From NCBI GenBank assembly GCA_040767925.1, contig JAXGNN010000001.1, positions 1,116,001-1,180,000 of the forward strand: 64,000 nucleotides of DNA. Direction: 5' to 3'. This document shows positions 33,614 through 42,004 of this stretch, piece after piece (position 1 is the stretch's first letter; each line of letters starts with the position of its first letter). The position numbers and the translations under genes were made by a program. The DNA is from Phil1 sp040767925. Its GTDB lineage: Bacteria > Bacillota > Clostridia > Christensenellales > CAG-138. A model generated the notes under the pieces. The model ran no database searches and was not told the origin of the DNA. It saw nothing but the letters and a program-made list of their open reading frames with translations.

Positions 33614-33915
33614 ACTTCCCGACCGTCATCCTCATTGCAGGCCTTCTGATGATCCTCGCGGGCTGCGTGGGCTTAATCCGCACCTGCCACATGCTCAAGA
33701 TCATCATCGGCCTCGAGGTCGCCATGAAGGCCATCACGGTGTTTATCATACTCGGCGGTTCTCTCAACGGGAACATGGCGCTCGCGCAGGCGTTCGTCGT
33801 CACCGTCATCGTCGTCGAGGTGGTGACGGCGGTGGTGCTTTCGGGCATCGCCATCAGCCTCTACCGCAAGCACGGCAGCATGGACATCCGCAAGCTGCGC
33901 TCCCTCAAGGGGTAA
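33610..33915 (+). CDS. Hydrogenase membrane subunit, NuoK/MnhC-like
   Basis: A 101-residue three-helix protein of the NuoK/MrpC family. Helix 2 holds the conserved glutamate (IIIGLEVAMKAITVF) and helix 3 a second acidic residue (VVTVIVVEVVTAVV). It overlaps the NuoJ-like gene by four nt (ATGA). In complex I these glutamates form the proton path near the quinone end. Confidence 0.88.
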   Translation: MNFPTVILIAGLLMILAGCVGLIRTCHMLKIIIGLEVAMKAITVFIILGGSLNGNMALAQAFVVTVIVVEVVTAVVLSGIAISLYRKHGSMDIRKLRSLKG

Positions 33916-33924
33916 GGAGGGCAT

Positions 33925-34251
33925 ATGGACAAGATACTCGTTTCCGCGCCGGTGGTTTTCCTCTTCTTCGCGCTCCTGATCGCGCTCATTTCGCTGTATC
34001 TTGGAAGAAAGGCGGACAAAACGCCCGGCGGCGAGCACGAGCTCGATCCCTACGCCTGCGGGCAGGACGAGAGCACGGTGCGCCACTACGTGAGCCCGAA
34101 CTATTACAGGATGTTCTCCTACGCGTTCTTCTTCACGGTCATGCACGTGCTCGTTCTGACCGTCGCCACGGCGCCGGCGGGCCATACGCTGCTCCCCGTC
34201 GCGTATATCCTCGCGGGCGTGCTGGCCATGCTGATACTGTTCAGGAGGTAA
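33925..34251 (+). CDS. Hydrogenase membrane subunit, NuoA-like
   Basis: A 108-residue, three-helix protein. The loop after helix 1 carries ELDPYACGQD, matching the YECG loop of NuoA that touches NuoD/NuoH. A strong TAAGGAGGGC ribosome binding site precedes it. NuoA homologues are absent from Ech, Mbh and Hyf hydrogenases as far as I know, which makes this gene the clearest mark of a complex-I-like architecture. Confidence 0.8.
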   Translation: MDKILVSAPVVFLFFALLIALISLYLGRKADKTPGGEHELDPYACGQDESTVRHYVSPNYYRMFSYAFFFTVMHVLVLTVATAPAGHTLLPVAYILAGVLAMLILFRR

Positions 34252-34254
34252 CGT

Positions 34255-34764
34255 ATGGGGCTTTTGGATCAAGCGATCGCCTGGGGTAAGAGGAAATCCC
34301 CGTGGATCATCCATTTCAACGCGGGCGCGTGCAACGGCTGCGACATCGAGGTCGTCGACGCGCTGACGCCCCGGTTCGATTTGGAGCGGCTGGGCGTATT
34401 GCAGCAGGGCAGCCCGCGCCACGCGGACGTGCTCGTCGTGACGGGCGCGGTGACGCTGCAGACGCGCGAGCGGCTCAAGAAAATCTACGACCAGATGTCT
34501 TCCCCGAAGTTCGTCATCGCCATCGGGACCTGCGCGTGCAGCGGCGGCATATTCGACGGCTGCTACTGCGTGACGGGCGGCGTGGACGAGGTCATCCCCG
34601 TGGACGCGTACATACCGGGCTGCGCGGTGCGCCCCGAGGCCATCATCCACGCGGTCGACGAGCTGCTTAAGACCGTAAAACCCCAAAAAGGCGTGAAGAA
34701 GCCCCGGAAGAAAGAGAAGGAGGTTAAGGAAGATGACGGAGCAGGAAGCGGTCAAGAAGATTAA
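34255..34764 (+). CDS. [NiFe] hydrogenase small subunit, NuoB/EchC-like
   Basis: A 169-residue protein binding the proximal [4Fe-4S] cluster. Ligand motifs CNGCDIE, GTCACSGG and PGCAVRPE are all present. It passes electrons between the ferredoxin-like subunit and the nickel site in the large subunit. A lysine-rich, low-complexity tail (from about residue 143) is extra to the family core. Its end overlaps the next gene by 32 nt. Confidence 0.93.
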   Translation: MGLLDQAIAWGKRKSPWIIHFNAGACNGCDIEVVDALTPRFDLERLGVLQQGSPRHADVLVVTGAVTLQTRERLKKIYDQMSSPKFVIAIGTCACSGGIFDGCYCVTGGVDEVIPVDAYIPGCAVRPEAIIHAVDELLKTVKPQKGVKKPRKKEKEVKEDDGAGSGQED

Positions 34765-35239
34765 CGCGCACTTTCCCTTCGCAAACGCCGTTTCGCCGCG
34801 GCGCCTGCGCGTGTTTACGGATTATCTGCCACCCGCGCAGTTCGAGCAGGTGCTGCGCTTCGCGCACGACGAAATGGGCTTCACCCACGGCGAGCACGTC
34901 GTGGGCACGGACGAGGGCGAGGACCTCGGCTTCTCCTATATCGTGTCGAACGGGGATTTCATCCTCCTCGTCGTCCGTGAAAAGGTGCCCAAGGCGAACC
35001 CCGCCGCGCGCTCCCAGTACGGCCTTTACCCCTCTTTGCTGCTGCACGAACGCGAGCTCGTGGACCTTTTCGGCGCGGACATGAAGAACCTGCCCGAGGG
35101 CCCCTCCTTTCCCCTGCCCGACGGCTGGCCCAAGGGCCAGTACCCGCTGCGCAAGGAGTGGAAGCCCGAATACTTCAACCGGAAAACCATGCGCTACGAG
35201 CCGCCCACGGAGGGCGAAAACGAGGAGGCAGGCACATGA
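34733..35239 (+). CDS. Hydrogenase subunit, NuoC/EchD-like
   Basis: A 168-residue NuoC-type (30-kDa subunit) protein. The conserved ERELVDLFG motif and PLPDGWPKGQYPLRKEW C-terminal segment are visible. AAGGAGG lies ten nt before ATG 34733, within the previous gene. It scaffolds the peripheral arm next to the large subunit; it binds no cofactor itself. Confidence 0.9.
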   Translation: MTEQEAVKKINAHFPFANAVSPRRLRVFTDYLPPAQFEQVLRFAHDEMGFTHGEHVVGTDEGEDLGFSYIVSNGDFILLVVREKVPKANPAARSQYGLYPSLLLHERELVDLFGADMKNLPEGPSFPLPDGWPKGQYPLRKEWKPEYFNRKTMRYEPPTEGENEEAGT

Positions 35240-36465
35240 ACGAGCAAAACGACGGCAGGGTCGTGCTGCCCATAGGGCCGCAGCACCCCTCGCTCAAGGA
35301 GCCCGGCAGCTTCAAGATCACGCTCGACGGCGAGGTCGTGGAGAAGGCCGTGGTCGAGATCGGCTACAACCACAGGGGGCTCGAGAAGGCCTGCGAGAGC
35401 CGCACCTACGTGCGCGATCTGTATATCATCGAGCGCGTGTGCGGCATCTGCTCCCACGCGCACACGTCGGCCTTCTGCCAGTGCGTCGAGGAGATGTGCG
35501 GTCTCGAAATCCCGCGCCGCGCCATGTACATCCGCGGCGTCGTGGGCGAGCTGGAAAGGCTCCACAGCCACCTTCTGTGGCTCGGCGTCGCCGCGCACGA
35601 AATTGGGTTCGACACGCTCTTCATGTACACCTGGCGCGACCGCGAGCGCGTGCTCGACATGCTCGCCGCCATCGGCGGCAACCGCGTCAACTACGGCGTC
35701 AACACCTTCGGCGGCGTGCGGCGCGACCTCGACGCGGACCTGACCGCGGAAATCCTAAAAGTCGTGGCCACGCTCGAGGAGAAGCTCAACTATTACGCGG
35801 AGCTCGCCGCGACCGATCCCACGCTCATCGCGCGGCTCTCGGGCATCGGCATCCTGAAGCCCGAGGACGTAAGGCGCTTCAGCGCGGTGGGCCCCGTTGC
35901 CCGCGCGGCGGGCATCATGGGCGACATCCGCATCAAGGAGCCTTACGGCGTCTTTAAAGAGATTTCGGTCAACGGCGTCACGGACGACCACGGCGACGTA
36001 TACGGCCGCACGATCGTGCGCGTGAAGGAGATGCAGGAGAGCGTCCGCCTCATCCGCACGATGATCGCCGAGATGCCGGAAGGGCCGCTCGCGGCGAAGG
36101 CGCCGCGCAGGGTGCCCGCGGGCGAAAACCTCTACCGGGTCGAGGCGCCGCGCGGGGAGAACATCCATTACATCCGCGCGAACGGCTCCGACATGCCCGA
36201 CCGCGTGCGCGTGCGCGCGCCGACCGAGGCGAACTGGCACGGCATGAGCTACATGCTCGAGGGCTTCCACCTCGCGGACGTGCCCATCATCATCGCGGCG
36301 ATCGACCCCTGCTACTCCTGCGCGGATCGCGCGGTTTCACTTTCGGGCGAAAACGGCGCGGAGACGGTCGATTTCGGGGAACTGCGCCGCCGCGGCATCG
36401 AGCATTACAGAAAGCGCGGCATAGACCCCTCCCTCATCCGTTTGAGGGAATTCCCGGCGCGTTGA
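35236..36465 (+). CDS. [NiFe] hydrogenase large (catalytic) subunit, NuoD/EchE-like, group 4
   Basis: A 409-residue large subunit. Both nickel-binding motifs are intact: Cys69-Gly-Ile-Cys72 (RVCGICSHAH) and Cys359-Tyr-Ser-Cys362 in DPCYSCADR. This separates it from complex I NuoD and from nickel-free hydrogenase-related proteins. Forty-four residues follow Arg365, an expected C-terminal extension to be cut by the HycI-type protease encoded at 37778. The L2 form DPCYSCxDR resembles HycE/HyfG. ATGA overlap with the NuoC-like gene. It should catalyse reversible proton reduction in the cytoplasmic arm. Confidence 0.95.
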   Translation: MNEQNDGRVVLPIGPQHPSLKEPGSFKITLDGEVVEKAVVEIGYNHRGLEKACESRTYVRDLYIIERVCGICSHAHTSAFCQCVEEMCGLEIPRRAMYIRGVVGELERLHSHLLWLGVAAHEIGFDTLFMYTWRDRERVLDMLAAIGGNRVNYGVNTFGGVRRDLDADLTAEILKVVATLEEKLNYYAELAATDPTLIARLSGIGILKPEDVRRFSAVGPVARAAGIMGDIRIKEPYGVFKEISVNGVTDDHGDVYGRTIVRVKEMQESVRLIRTMIAEMPEGPLAAKAPRRVPAGENLYRVEAPRGENIHYIRANGSDMPDRVRVRAPTEANWHGMSYMLEGFHLADVPIIIAAIDPCYSCADRAVSLSGENGAETVDFGELRRRGIEHYRKRGIDPSLIRLREFPAR

Positions 36466-36480
36466 GCCAAGGAGGCCGAG

Positions 36481-37419
36481 ATGCTCTCTTCGATCCTGAA
36501 AATACTGCTGTTTCCGGGCTTCCTGTTTTTAACGGGATACGCCCTGTGCCTCGAATACGTGGACCGCAAGCTCTACGCGCGCATGCAGAACCGCGTGGGG
36601 CCGCCGTGGTATCAGCCCGTGGCGGACTTCTTCAAGCTCGTCGGCAAGAAGGTCATCATCCCGCGCAACGCCAAGCAGAGGACCTTCGCGGCGCTGCCGG
36701 TCGTGTCCCTCGCCGCGGTCGTCACGGCCTTCATCAGCGTGCCCGTGTGGGGGAAGGGCGCGATCATCAATTACGAGGGCGACCTCGTCGTGGTGCTCTA
36801 CCTCCTGACGATCCCGACCGTGTGCCTGTTCCTCGCGGGCTTCGGCTCGCACGACGTGTATACCATCATGGGGGCGTTCCGCACGCTCACGCAGATGTTC
36901 GCCTACGAGGTGCCCCTCTTCATCGCCTTCCTCTCGCCCGCCATCCTCGCGGGGACGTGGAACCTGTCGGGCATCGTCGGTTTCTATGCGGAGCGTCCTC
37001 TGCTCGTGCTCGTGAACCTGCCCGCGTTCTTCATCGCGCTCCTCTCGGCGCAGAGCAAATTGGAGCGCGCGCCCTTCGACGCGCCGGAGGCCGAGACGGA
37101 GATCGTCGGCGGCGCGCTCGTGGAATACAGCGGACGGCACCTCGCCTTCATGCGCGTATCGGCGACATGCGAGCTCGCCGTCATCACATCGGTTATCGCG
37201 GCGCTGTTCCTGCCCTTCGTGACGGGCGTTGCCGCCGTGGACTTCGGGCTGTATCTCATAAAAACGCTCGGTCTCGTGCTGCTGCTGGCGCTCCTTCGCG
37301 CCTCGGTCGCGCGCATCCGCATGGATCAGATGCTCCACTTCTGCTGGATGGTGATGACGCCCGCCGCCATCGCGCAGATTATCGTCAATCTCTTTTTAAG
37401 AGGAGGGCTCGGGCTGTGA
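36481..37419 (+). CDS. Hydrogenase membrane anchor subunit, NuoH/EchB-like
   Basis: A 312-residue, eight-helix NuoH-family protein. Diagnostic stretches are YVDRKLYARMQNRVGP and ERAPFDAPEAETEIVGG, the latter a loop of acidic residues at the interface with the catalytic arm. CCAAGGAGGC precedes ATG 36481. It couples redox chemistry to the ion-pumping subunits. Confidence 0.93.
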   Translation: MLSSILKILLFPGFLFLTGYALCLEYVDRKLYARMQNRVGPPWYQPVADFFKLVGKKVIIPRNAKQRTFAALPVVSLAAVVTAFISVPVWGKGAIINYEGDLVVVLYLLTIPTVCLFLAGFGSHDVYTIMGAFRTLTQMFAYEVPLFIAFLSPAILAGTWNLSGIVGFYAERPLLVLVNLPAFFIALLSAQSKLERAPFDAPEAETEIVGGALVEYSGRHLAFMRVSATCELAVITSVIAALFLPFVTGVAAVDFGLYLIKTLGLVLLLALLRASVARIRMDQMLHFCWMVMTPAAIAQIIVNLFLRGGLGL

Positions 37420-37781
37420 AAAAGCTGCGCCTGCCGGGCGGGCTCGCGGGAAAGGCCGTCCGGAACATATTCGAAAAGCCCGCCACCATCCGCTTCCCGC
37501 GCGGGGATGCGGACATCCCCAAGGGCTACCGCGGCAGGCTCGTCTACGACGCCCCGAAGTGCATCGGCTGCCTGATGTGCATGCGCGATTGCCCCTCCAA
37601 CGCCATCACCATCACGAACAAGGGCACCAAGGAAAACCCGGAATACCACGCCTACCTCAACGTGGGGCGCTGCGTGTTCTGCTGCCAGTGTGTGGACTCC
37701 TGCCCGAAGAAGTGCCTTAGCGCCGGCAACGACATCATGCTCACGCGGCTCAGGCGCGACGAGCTGACGATCGACCTGTGA
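37416..37781 (+). CDS. Hydrogenase ferredoxin-like subunit, NuoI/EchF-like
   Basis: A 121-residue protein with two [4Fe-4S] motifs, CIGCLMCMRDCP and CVFCCQCVDSCP. It begins at GTG 37416, overlapping the NuoH-like stop as GTGA, with AGGAGG upstream. It is the entry point for electrons, most probably from reduced ferredoxin, as no NuoE/F/G genes for NADH oxidation are present. Confidence 0.9.
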   Translation: MKKLRLPGGLAGKAVRNIFEKPATIRFPRGDADIPKGYRGRLVYDAPKCIGCLMCMRDCPSNAITITNKGTKENPEYHAYLNVGRCVFCCQCVDSCPKKCLSAGNDIMLTRLRRDELTIDL

Positions 37782-38263
37782 GCGAGCTTGGCGCATTCCT
37801 AAAAGATGCCCTCCGGGACGCGCGCGCGGCGGTGCTGGGCGTCGGCTCCGAGCTGTGCCGGGACGACGCCGCGGGCCTTCTCGCGGTGCGGGAAATCGGA
37901 AGGCTGCCCGGAAGCGAAAGGCTCCTGCTCCTGTTGGGCGAGAGCGCGCCCGAGAACTTCACGGGCGTCATCAAGGCCTTCGCGCCGGACGCGCTGTTCA
38001 TCATCGACGCGGCGTATATGGACATGCCCGCGGGCTCGCTGCAGCTCATCCCCTATGAGAAGGCCGCCGGTCTCTCCTTCTCCACCCACATGCTGCCCCT
38101 GCCGCTGATGCTCGACTACCTCGCGCTCGAGTGCGGCTGCCGCTGCCACCTCATCGGCATACAGCCCGAAAGCACGGAGCAGGGCATCGGCGTCAGCCTC
38201 CGCGTCAAAAAAGGCGCGAGGCTCCTCGCGAAGCTCTTTGGCGAGGCGTTGCGGAAAAATTAA
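37778..38263 (+). CDS. hycI: Hydrogenase maturation protease, HycI type
   Basis: A 161-residue endopeptidase of the HyaD/HycI family. GVGSELCRDDAAG and STHMLPLPLM contain the nickel-sensing acidic and histidine residues. It starts with GTG 37778 overlapping the previous stop. After nickel insertion it would remove the tail following DPCYSCADR of the large subunit encoded four genes upstream of it. The operon ends here. Confidence 0.88.
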   Translation: MSELGAFLKDALRDARAAVLGVGSELCRDDAAGLLAVREIGRLPGSERLLLLLGESAPENFTGVIKAFAPDALFIIDAAYMDMPAGSLQLIPYEKAAGLSFSTHMLPLPLMLDYLALECGCRCHLIGIQPESTEQGIGVSLRVKKGARLLAKLFGEALRKN

Positions 38264-38290
38264 AACATGAAAAGGATATGGAAAAGCTGA

Positions 38291-38312
38291 GGCGCGCCCG
38301 ATCGGGCGCGCC
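38291..38312. terminator. Perfect 22-nt palindrome between hycI and hypA (bidirectional terminator)
   Basis: GGCGCGCCCG/ATCGGGCGCGCC reads the same on both strands and sits in the 53-nt gap between two convergent operons. T runs are short on both sides (CGTTTCAT on plus, AGCTTTTCC on minus), so it is probably a bidirectional terminator of moderate strength. Confidence 0.55.
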
Positions 38313-38316
38313 CGTT

Positions 38317-38658
38317 TCATCTCGCGACGATGTGCTTGACGACGAAGTCCGTGCCGGAGACGATCTCCCCGCCCGCGCTTTTACACGCGGGGCATACGCC
38401 GTCCGTTTCCCGAAAAGGATACTCAAAAGAGCAGGCGCGGCAGCGGCACAGGGCGGGCACGCGCTCGATTGTAAGCTTCGCCTCGGCGAGCGGCGTGCCC
38501 GCGCACGCCACGGGGAAGCAGCGCGCGAGGTATTCCGGCACGACGGAGGAAAGCTCCCCCACCTCGAGCGCGATCTCCTCGACCCGCGCGAGGCCGTGTT
38601 CTTTCAACTCCCGCTGCGCCGTGCGGATGATGTTTTGAAGAAGGCTCAGTTCGTGCAC
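38317..38658 (-). CDS. hypA: Hydrogenase nickel incorporation protein HypA
   Basis: A 113-residue HypA. It starts with GTG 38658 (VHELSLLQNIIRTA; His2 is the nickel ligand) and has a zinc site CRCRAC...CPACKS. GTG is supported by family length and by a 13-nt overlap with hypB; the longer open frame upstream has no homology. It delivers nickel to the large subunit with HypB. Confidence 0.92.
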   Translation of the reverse strand: MHELSLLQNIIRTAQRELKEHGLARVEEIALEVGELSSVVPEYLARCFPVACAGTPLAEAKLTIERVPALCRCRACSFEYPFRETDGVCPACKSAGGEIVSGTDFVVKHIVAR

Positions 38659-39326
38659 GGGCGGATGAAGGCTTCGGCTTCGTGCCTGAGCCACTCGGCG
38701 AAGAGGGAGACCCCCTCGCCCGTTTTCGCGCTGACGGGGAAAATAAAAATATCCGGGTTGCGCATGCGCGCGTATTCCTCGACCCTTCGCATGTCGAAAT
38801 CGAAGTAGGGCAGCACGTCGGTCTTGTTGATGACGAGCGCGTCGCACACGCGGAACATCAGCGGGTATTTGAGCGGTTTGTCGTGCCCCTCGGGCACGGA
38901 GAGGATGGCGACGTTCTTCACGGCGCCGGTATCGAACTCCGCGGGGCAGACGAGGTTGCCCACGTTTTCGAGAAAAACGAGATCGAGATCCGAAAATCCG
39001 AGCTCCCTTAAGCCCTGCTCGGTCATGCCCGCGTCGAGGTGGCACATGCCGCCGGTGTGGAGCTGCACCGTGCGCACGCCGAGCGCGGAGATCGCCTTCG
39101 CGTCCACGTCGGAATCGATGTCCGCCTCCATGACGCCGATGCGAAAGTCCGCCTTGAGGCGCCCGATGACGCGCGTGAGCAGCGTCGTCTTGCCGCTGCC
39201 GGGCGCGCTCATGAGGTTGATAAGGAACGTATGCGCCTCGGCCAGTTCCCCGCGAAGGCGCGCGGCCTCCCTGTCGTTGTCCGCGAAGACGCTTTCTTTC
39301 AAATCGATGATCCGGTACTCGTCCAT
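38646..39326 (-). CDS. hypB: Hydrogenase nickel incorporation GTPase HypB
   Basis: A 226-residue SIMIBI-class GTPase. P-loop APGSGKTTLL, Asp in EADIDSDVDA, the metal-binding TGGMCHLDAGM and NKTD are all present. There is no histidine-rich N-terminus, so it does not store nickel. A GGAGG lies ahead of ATG 39326. Together with hypA it forms a separate unit convergent to the hydrogenase operon, completing the maturation set hypABCDEF. Confidence 0.95.
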   Translation of the reverse strand: MDEYRIIDLKESVFADNDREAARLRGELAEAHTFLINLMSAPGSGKTTLLTRVIGRLKADFRIGVMEADIDSDVDAKAISALGVRTVQLHTGGMCHLDAGMTEQGLRELGFSDLDLVFLENVGNLVCPAEFDTGAVKNVAILSVPEGHDKPLKYPLMFRVCDALVINKTDVLPYFDFDMRRVEEYARMRNPDIFIFPVSAKTGEGVSLFAEWLRHEAEAFIRPCTN

Positions 39327-39433
39327 TTCTTGCCTCCGTATATCGGCCGCCCGGGGGCGGCGCTACAGTCCGGAGTTATCATAGCGCACGCGGCGCGGAA
39401 TTGCAAGCGCGCCTGCAGAATGCGCTCCGCGGC

Positions 39434-39462
39434 TTGCATTTGCCGGGGCGCGCGGCTATAAT
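39434..39462 (+). promoter_or_regulatory. pckA promoter
   Basis: TTGCAT (39434-39439) and a perfect TATAAT (39457-39462), 17 nt apart, about 50 nt before the pckA start codon. Confidence 0.75.
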
Positions 39463-39514
39463 TGACTTGTTAATATTTTGCCAGCGGCAGACTGCCTGCA
39501 GCGAAAGGAGATCA

Positions 39515-41095
39515 ATGAACATGTTGAAGGAAGAGATCGAAGCGTTGGGCATCGTGGCGCCCAAGGCGATTTACCGCAACCTCGCCCCGGCGAGGCTTGT
39601 CGAGATGGCGCTGATGCGCGGCGAGGGCATCCTTTCCGAATCCGGCGCGCTTTCGGTCGCCACGGGCAAGTATACGGGGCGTTCGCCCGAGGACCGTTTC
39701 ATCGTGGACGTGCCGGAAATACACAACGAGATCGACTGGGGCAAGGTGAACGTGCCCATTTCCCCGGAGAGATACGAGGCCCTGTTCAGCCGCATCACGG
39801 CTTACCTCCAGGGCAGGGACGTTTTCGTGTTCGACGGCTTCGCGGGCGCGGACGAGCGGTATCACCTCGCCGTGCGCACCATCAACGAGCTCGCGAGCCA
39901 GAACCTTTTCATCCACCAGCTTCTGATCCGCCCGACCGAGGCGCAGCTTGAGAGCTTCGCGCCCGGCTTTACGATCATCGCGGCGCCCGGCTTCAAATGC
40001 TCGCCGGAGAGGGACGGCGTCCACAGCGAGGCCGCCATCGTCGTGAACCTTATCAAGCGCACCGTGCTCATCGCGGGTAGCCAGTACGCGGGCGAAATCA
40101 AAAAAAGCGTCTTCTCCGTGATGAATTACCTTCTGCCCAAACAGGGCGTGTTCAGCATGCACTGCTCCGCCAACATCGGCGCGGAAGGGGACTGCGCGCT
40201 GTTCTTCGGCCTTTCCGGCACGGGCAAGACCACGCTTTCCGCCGATCCGAACCGCAAGCTCATCGGCGACGACGAGCACGGCTGGAGCGCGGAGGGCATC
40301 TTCAACATCGAGGGCGGCTGCTACGCCAAGTGCATCAACCTCTCGCGCGAGAACGAGCCGCAGATCTGGGACGCCATCCGCTTCGGCGCGCTCGTGGAAA
40401 ACGTCGTGATCGACCTTGAGACGCGCGCGTTCGACTTCGCGGACGCGTCGCTCACCGAGAACACGCGCGCGGGCTATCCCGTGGACTTCATCCCCAACTG
40501 CGCGATCCCCGGCGTCGGCGCGCACCCGAAGACCGTCGTGTTCCTTACGGCGGACGCGTTCGGCGTGCTGCCGCCCATCAGCAAGCTGAGCGCCGACCAG
40601 GCGATGTACCACTTCGTCTCGGGCTATACCTCGAAGCTCGCGGGCACGGAGCGCGGCATCGTCGAGCCGCAGACCACCTTCTCCACCTGCTTCGGCGCGC
40701 CCTTCTTGCCGCTGCATCCCTCCGTGTACGCGAACATGCTCGGCGAGCGCATCGAGAAATGCTGCACCAACGTCTACCTCGTGAACACCGGCTGGGCCGG
40801 CGGCAAGTACGGCGTGGGCCGCCGCATGAAGCTGCCCTATACGCGCGCCATGGTCACCGCGGCGCTCAACGGGGAGCTTGAGAAGGGCGAGTTCGCGCTC
40901 GATCCCATCTTCAACGTGCTCGTGCCCAAAACCTGCCCCGGCGTGCCGGACGAGTTCCTCGACCAGCGCAGGCTCTGGCAGGATAAGGCCGAATACGAGG
41001 CCACCGCGAAGGACCTCGCCTCCCGCTTCGTGAAGAACTTCAAGAAGTATACCGATATGCCCAAGAACATCGTCGAGGCGGGGCCGAGGGGATAA
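39515..41095 (+). CDS. pckA: Phosphoenolpyruvate carboxykinase (ATP)
   Basis: A 526-residue ATP-type PEPCK converting oxaloacetate and ATP to PEP and CO2, or the reverse when fermenting. Kinase-1a motif GLSGTGKTTLS, kinase-2 IGDDEHGW and the GRSPEDRF substrate loop are intact. GAAAGGAG precedes ATG 39515; the ATG at 39521 is also possible. It is monocistronic with its own promoter and terminator. The stop codon lies in the left arm of an inverted repeat. Confidence 0.95.
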   Translation: MNMLKEEIEALGIVAPKAIYRNLAPARLVEMALMRGEGILSESGALSVATGKYTGRSPEDRFIVDVPEIHNEIDWGKVNVPISPERYEALFSRITAYLQGRDVFVFDGFAGADERYHLAVRTINELASQNLFIHQLLIRPTEAQLESFAPGFTIIAAPGFKCSPERDGVHSEAAIVVNLIKRTVLIAGSQYAGEIKKSVFSVMNYLLPKQGVFSMHCSANIGAEGDCALFFGLSGTGKTTLSADPNRKLIGDDEHGWSAEGIFNIEGGCYAKCINLSRENEPQIWDAIRFGALVENVVIDLETRAFDFADASLTENTRAGYPVDFIPNCAIPGVGAHPKTVVFLTADAFGVLPPISKLSADQAMYHFVSGYTSKLAGTERGIVEPQTTFSTCFGAPFLPLHPSVYANMLGERIEKCCTNVYLVNTGWAGGKYGVGRRMKLPYTRAMVTAALNGELEKGEFALDPIFNVLVPKTCPGVPDEFLDQRRLWQDKAEYEATAKDLASRFVKNFKKYTDMPKNIVEAGPRG

Positions 41096-41206
41096 CGGAT
41101 AGCGAATAGGGAATAGCTAATGGCGAATCGCCGCTGGTAAGAAGGGATTCCGCGTTGCGGAATCCCTTCTTTTCGCCGTTATTCGCTATTCGCTCTTAGT
41201 TATTCA
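41091..41206. repeat. Inverted-repeat element bridging the pckA and rnfB 3' ends
   Basis: Imperfect arms with the words TAAC, AGCGAATAG and GGCG (41091-41125) and their reverse complement (41174-41206) flank a strong terminator. The stop codons of both convergent genes fall inside the arms: TAA 41093-41095 for pckA, and TAA at 41198-41196 for rnfB. Confidence 0.6.
41141..41173. terminator. Terminator between pckA and rnfB
   Basis: A perfect 13-bp stem GAAGGGATTCCGC (41141-41153) with GCGGAATCCCTTC (41157-41169), loop GTT, then TTTT on the plus strand. On the minus strand the stem is followed by TTACC, so it is chiefly the pckA terminator. Confidence 0.85.
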
Positions 41207-41993
41207 CTGAAAAGTCAACGATGCAGTTGCACGGGCAGACCGGCACGCACGCGCCGCAGCGGGTGCATTTTTCGGGGTCGATGCGCGCGCAGTCGTTTTC
41301 GATCTCGATCGCGCCGTATCGGCATTCCTTGACGCAGCGGCCGCAGGCGATGCAGGCGGTGATGCACGACGCGCGCGCGACGCGGCCCGCTTCCTCGTTT
41401 TTGCACAGCACGATCACCTTCGAATGCGCCGGCTCAAGGCGGATGACGGCGCGCGGGCAGGCGGGTACGCACATGCCGCAGGCGGTGCATTTTTCAGGGG
41501 CGATGCGCGCAAGGCCGTTCTCCATGTGAATCGCGCCGAAAACGCAGGCCTTCTCGCAGTCGCCGAGGCCGAGGCACGCGTAGGCGCACAGCTTCGGCCC
41601 GCCCGCGATGTTTGCCGCCGCGGCGCAGGAGGGATACCCGTCGTACGCGTACCGTTCCTTCGCGACGCCGTTGTGCCCCTGGCAGATCACGCGGGCGACC
41701 GGCTTTGCCTTGTCCTCAACGGGGACGCCCAGCGCCTCGCCGATCGCGACGGCGCTGCCCACGGGGCAGCCGTTGGGGGAAACCTCGCCGCGGACCAGCG
41801 CGTCGGCGAACGCGTCGCAGCCCGCGTAGCCGCATGCGCCGCAGTTTGCGCCGCCGAGCACCTCGCGCACGCGCGCGGCGCGGGGGTCCGTTTCGACGGC
41901 CAGTTTTTTATCGGCCACGGTGAGCATCACCCCGAAGGCGAGGCCCATCGCGCCGAGCACGCCCAAAGCCCATAATACAGGAATCCAGTCCAT
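41196..41993 (-). CDS. rnfB: Rnf complex ferredoxin subunit RnfB
   Basis: A 265-residue protein with an N-terminal membrane helix, then the GANCGACGYAGCDAFADAL [4Fe-4S] domain and several CxxCxxCxxxC cluster motifs (about residues 150-255). It is the electron entry point for reduced ferredoxin. Last gene of rnfCDEAB; its final codons and stop lie in the repeat arm shared with pckA. Confidence 0.95.
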   Translation of the reverse strand: MDWIPVLWALGVLGAMGLAFGVMLTVADKKLAVETDPRAARVREVLGGANCGACGYAGCDAFADALVRGEVSPNGCPVGSAVAIGEALGVPVEDKAKPVARVICQGHNGVAKERYAYDGYPSCAAAANIAGGPKLCAYACLGLGDCEKACVFGAIHMENGLARIAPEKCTACGMCVPACPRAVIRLEPAHSKVIVLCKNEEAGRVARASCITACIACGRCVKECRYGAIEIENDCARIDPEKCTRCGACVPVCPCNCIVDFSVNN

Positions 41994-42004
41994 TTTCGCC
42001 CTCC

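Noticed and set aside
28331..37781. NADH dehydrogenase (complex I) or formate hydrogenlyase
   Set aside because: No NuoE/F/G or formate dehydrogenase genes are present and the large subunit has both nickel CxxC motifs, so a ferredoxin-dependent hydrogenase is the better reading.
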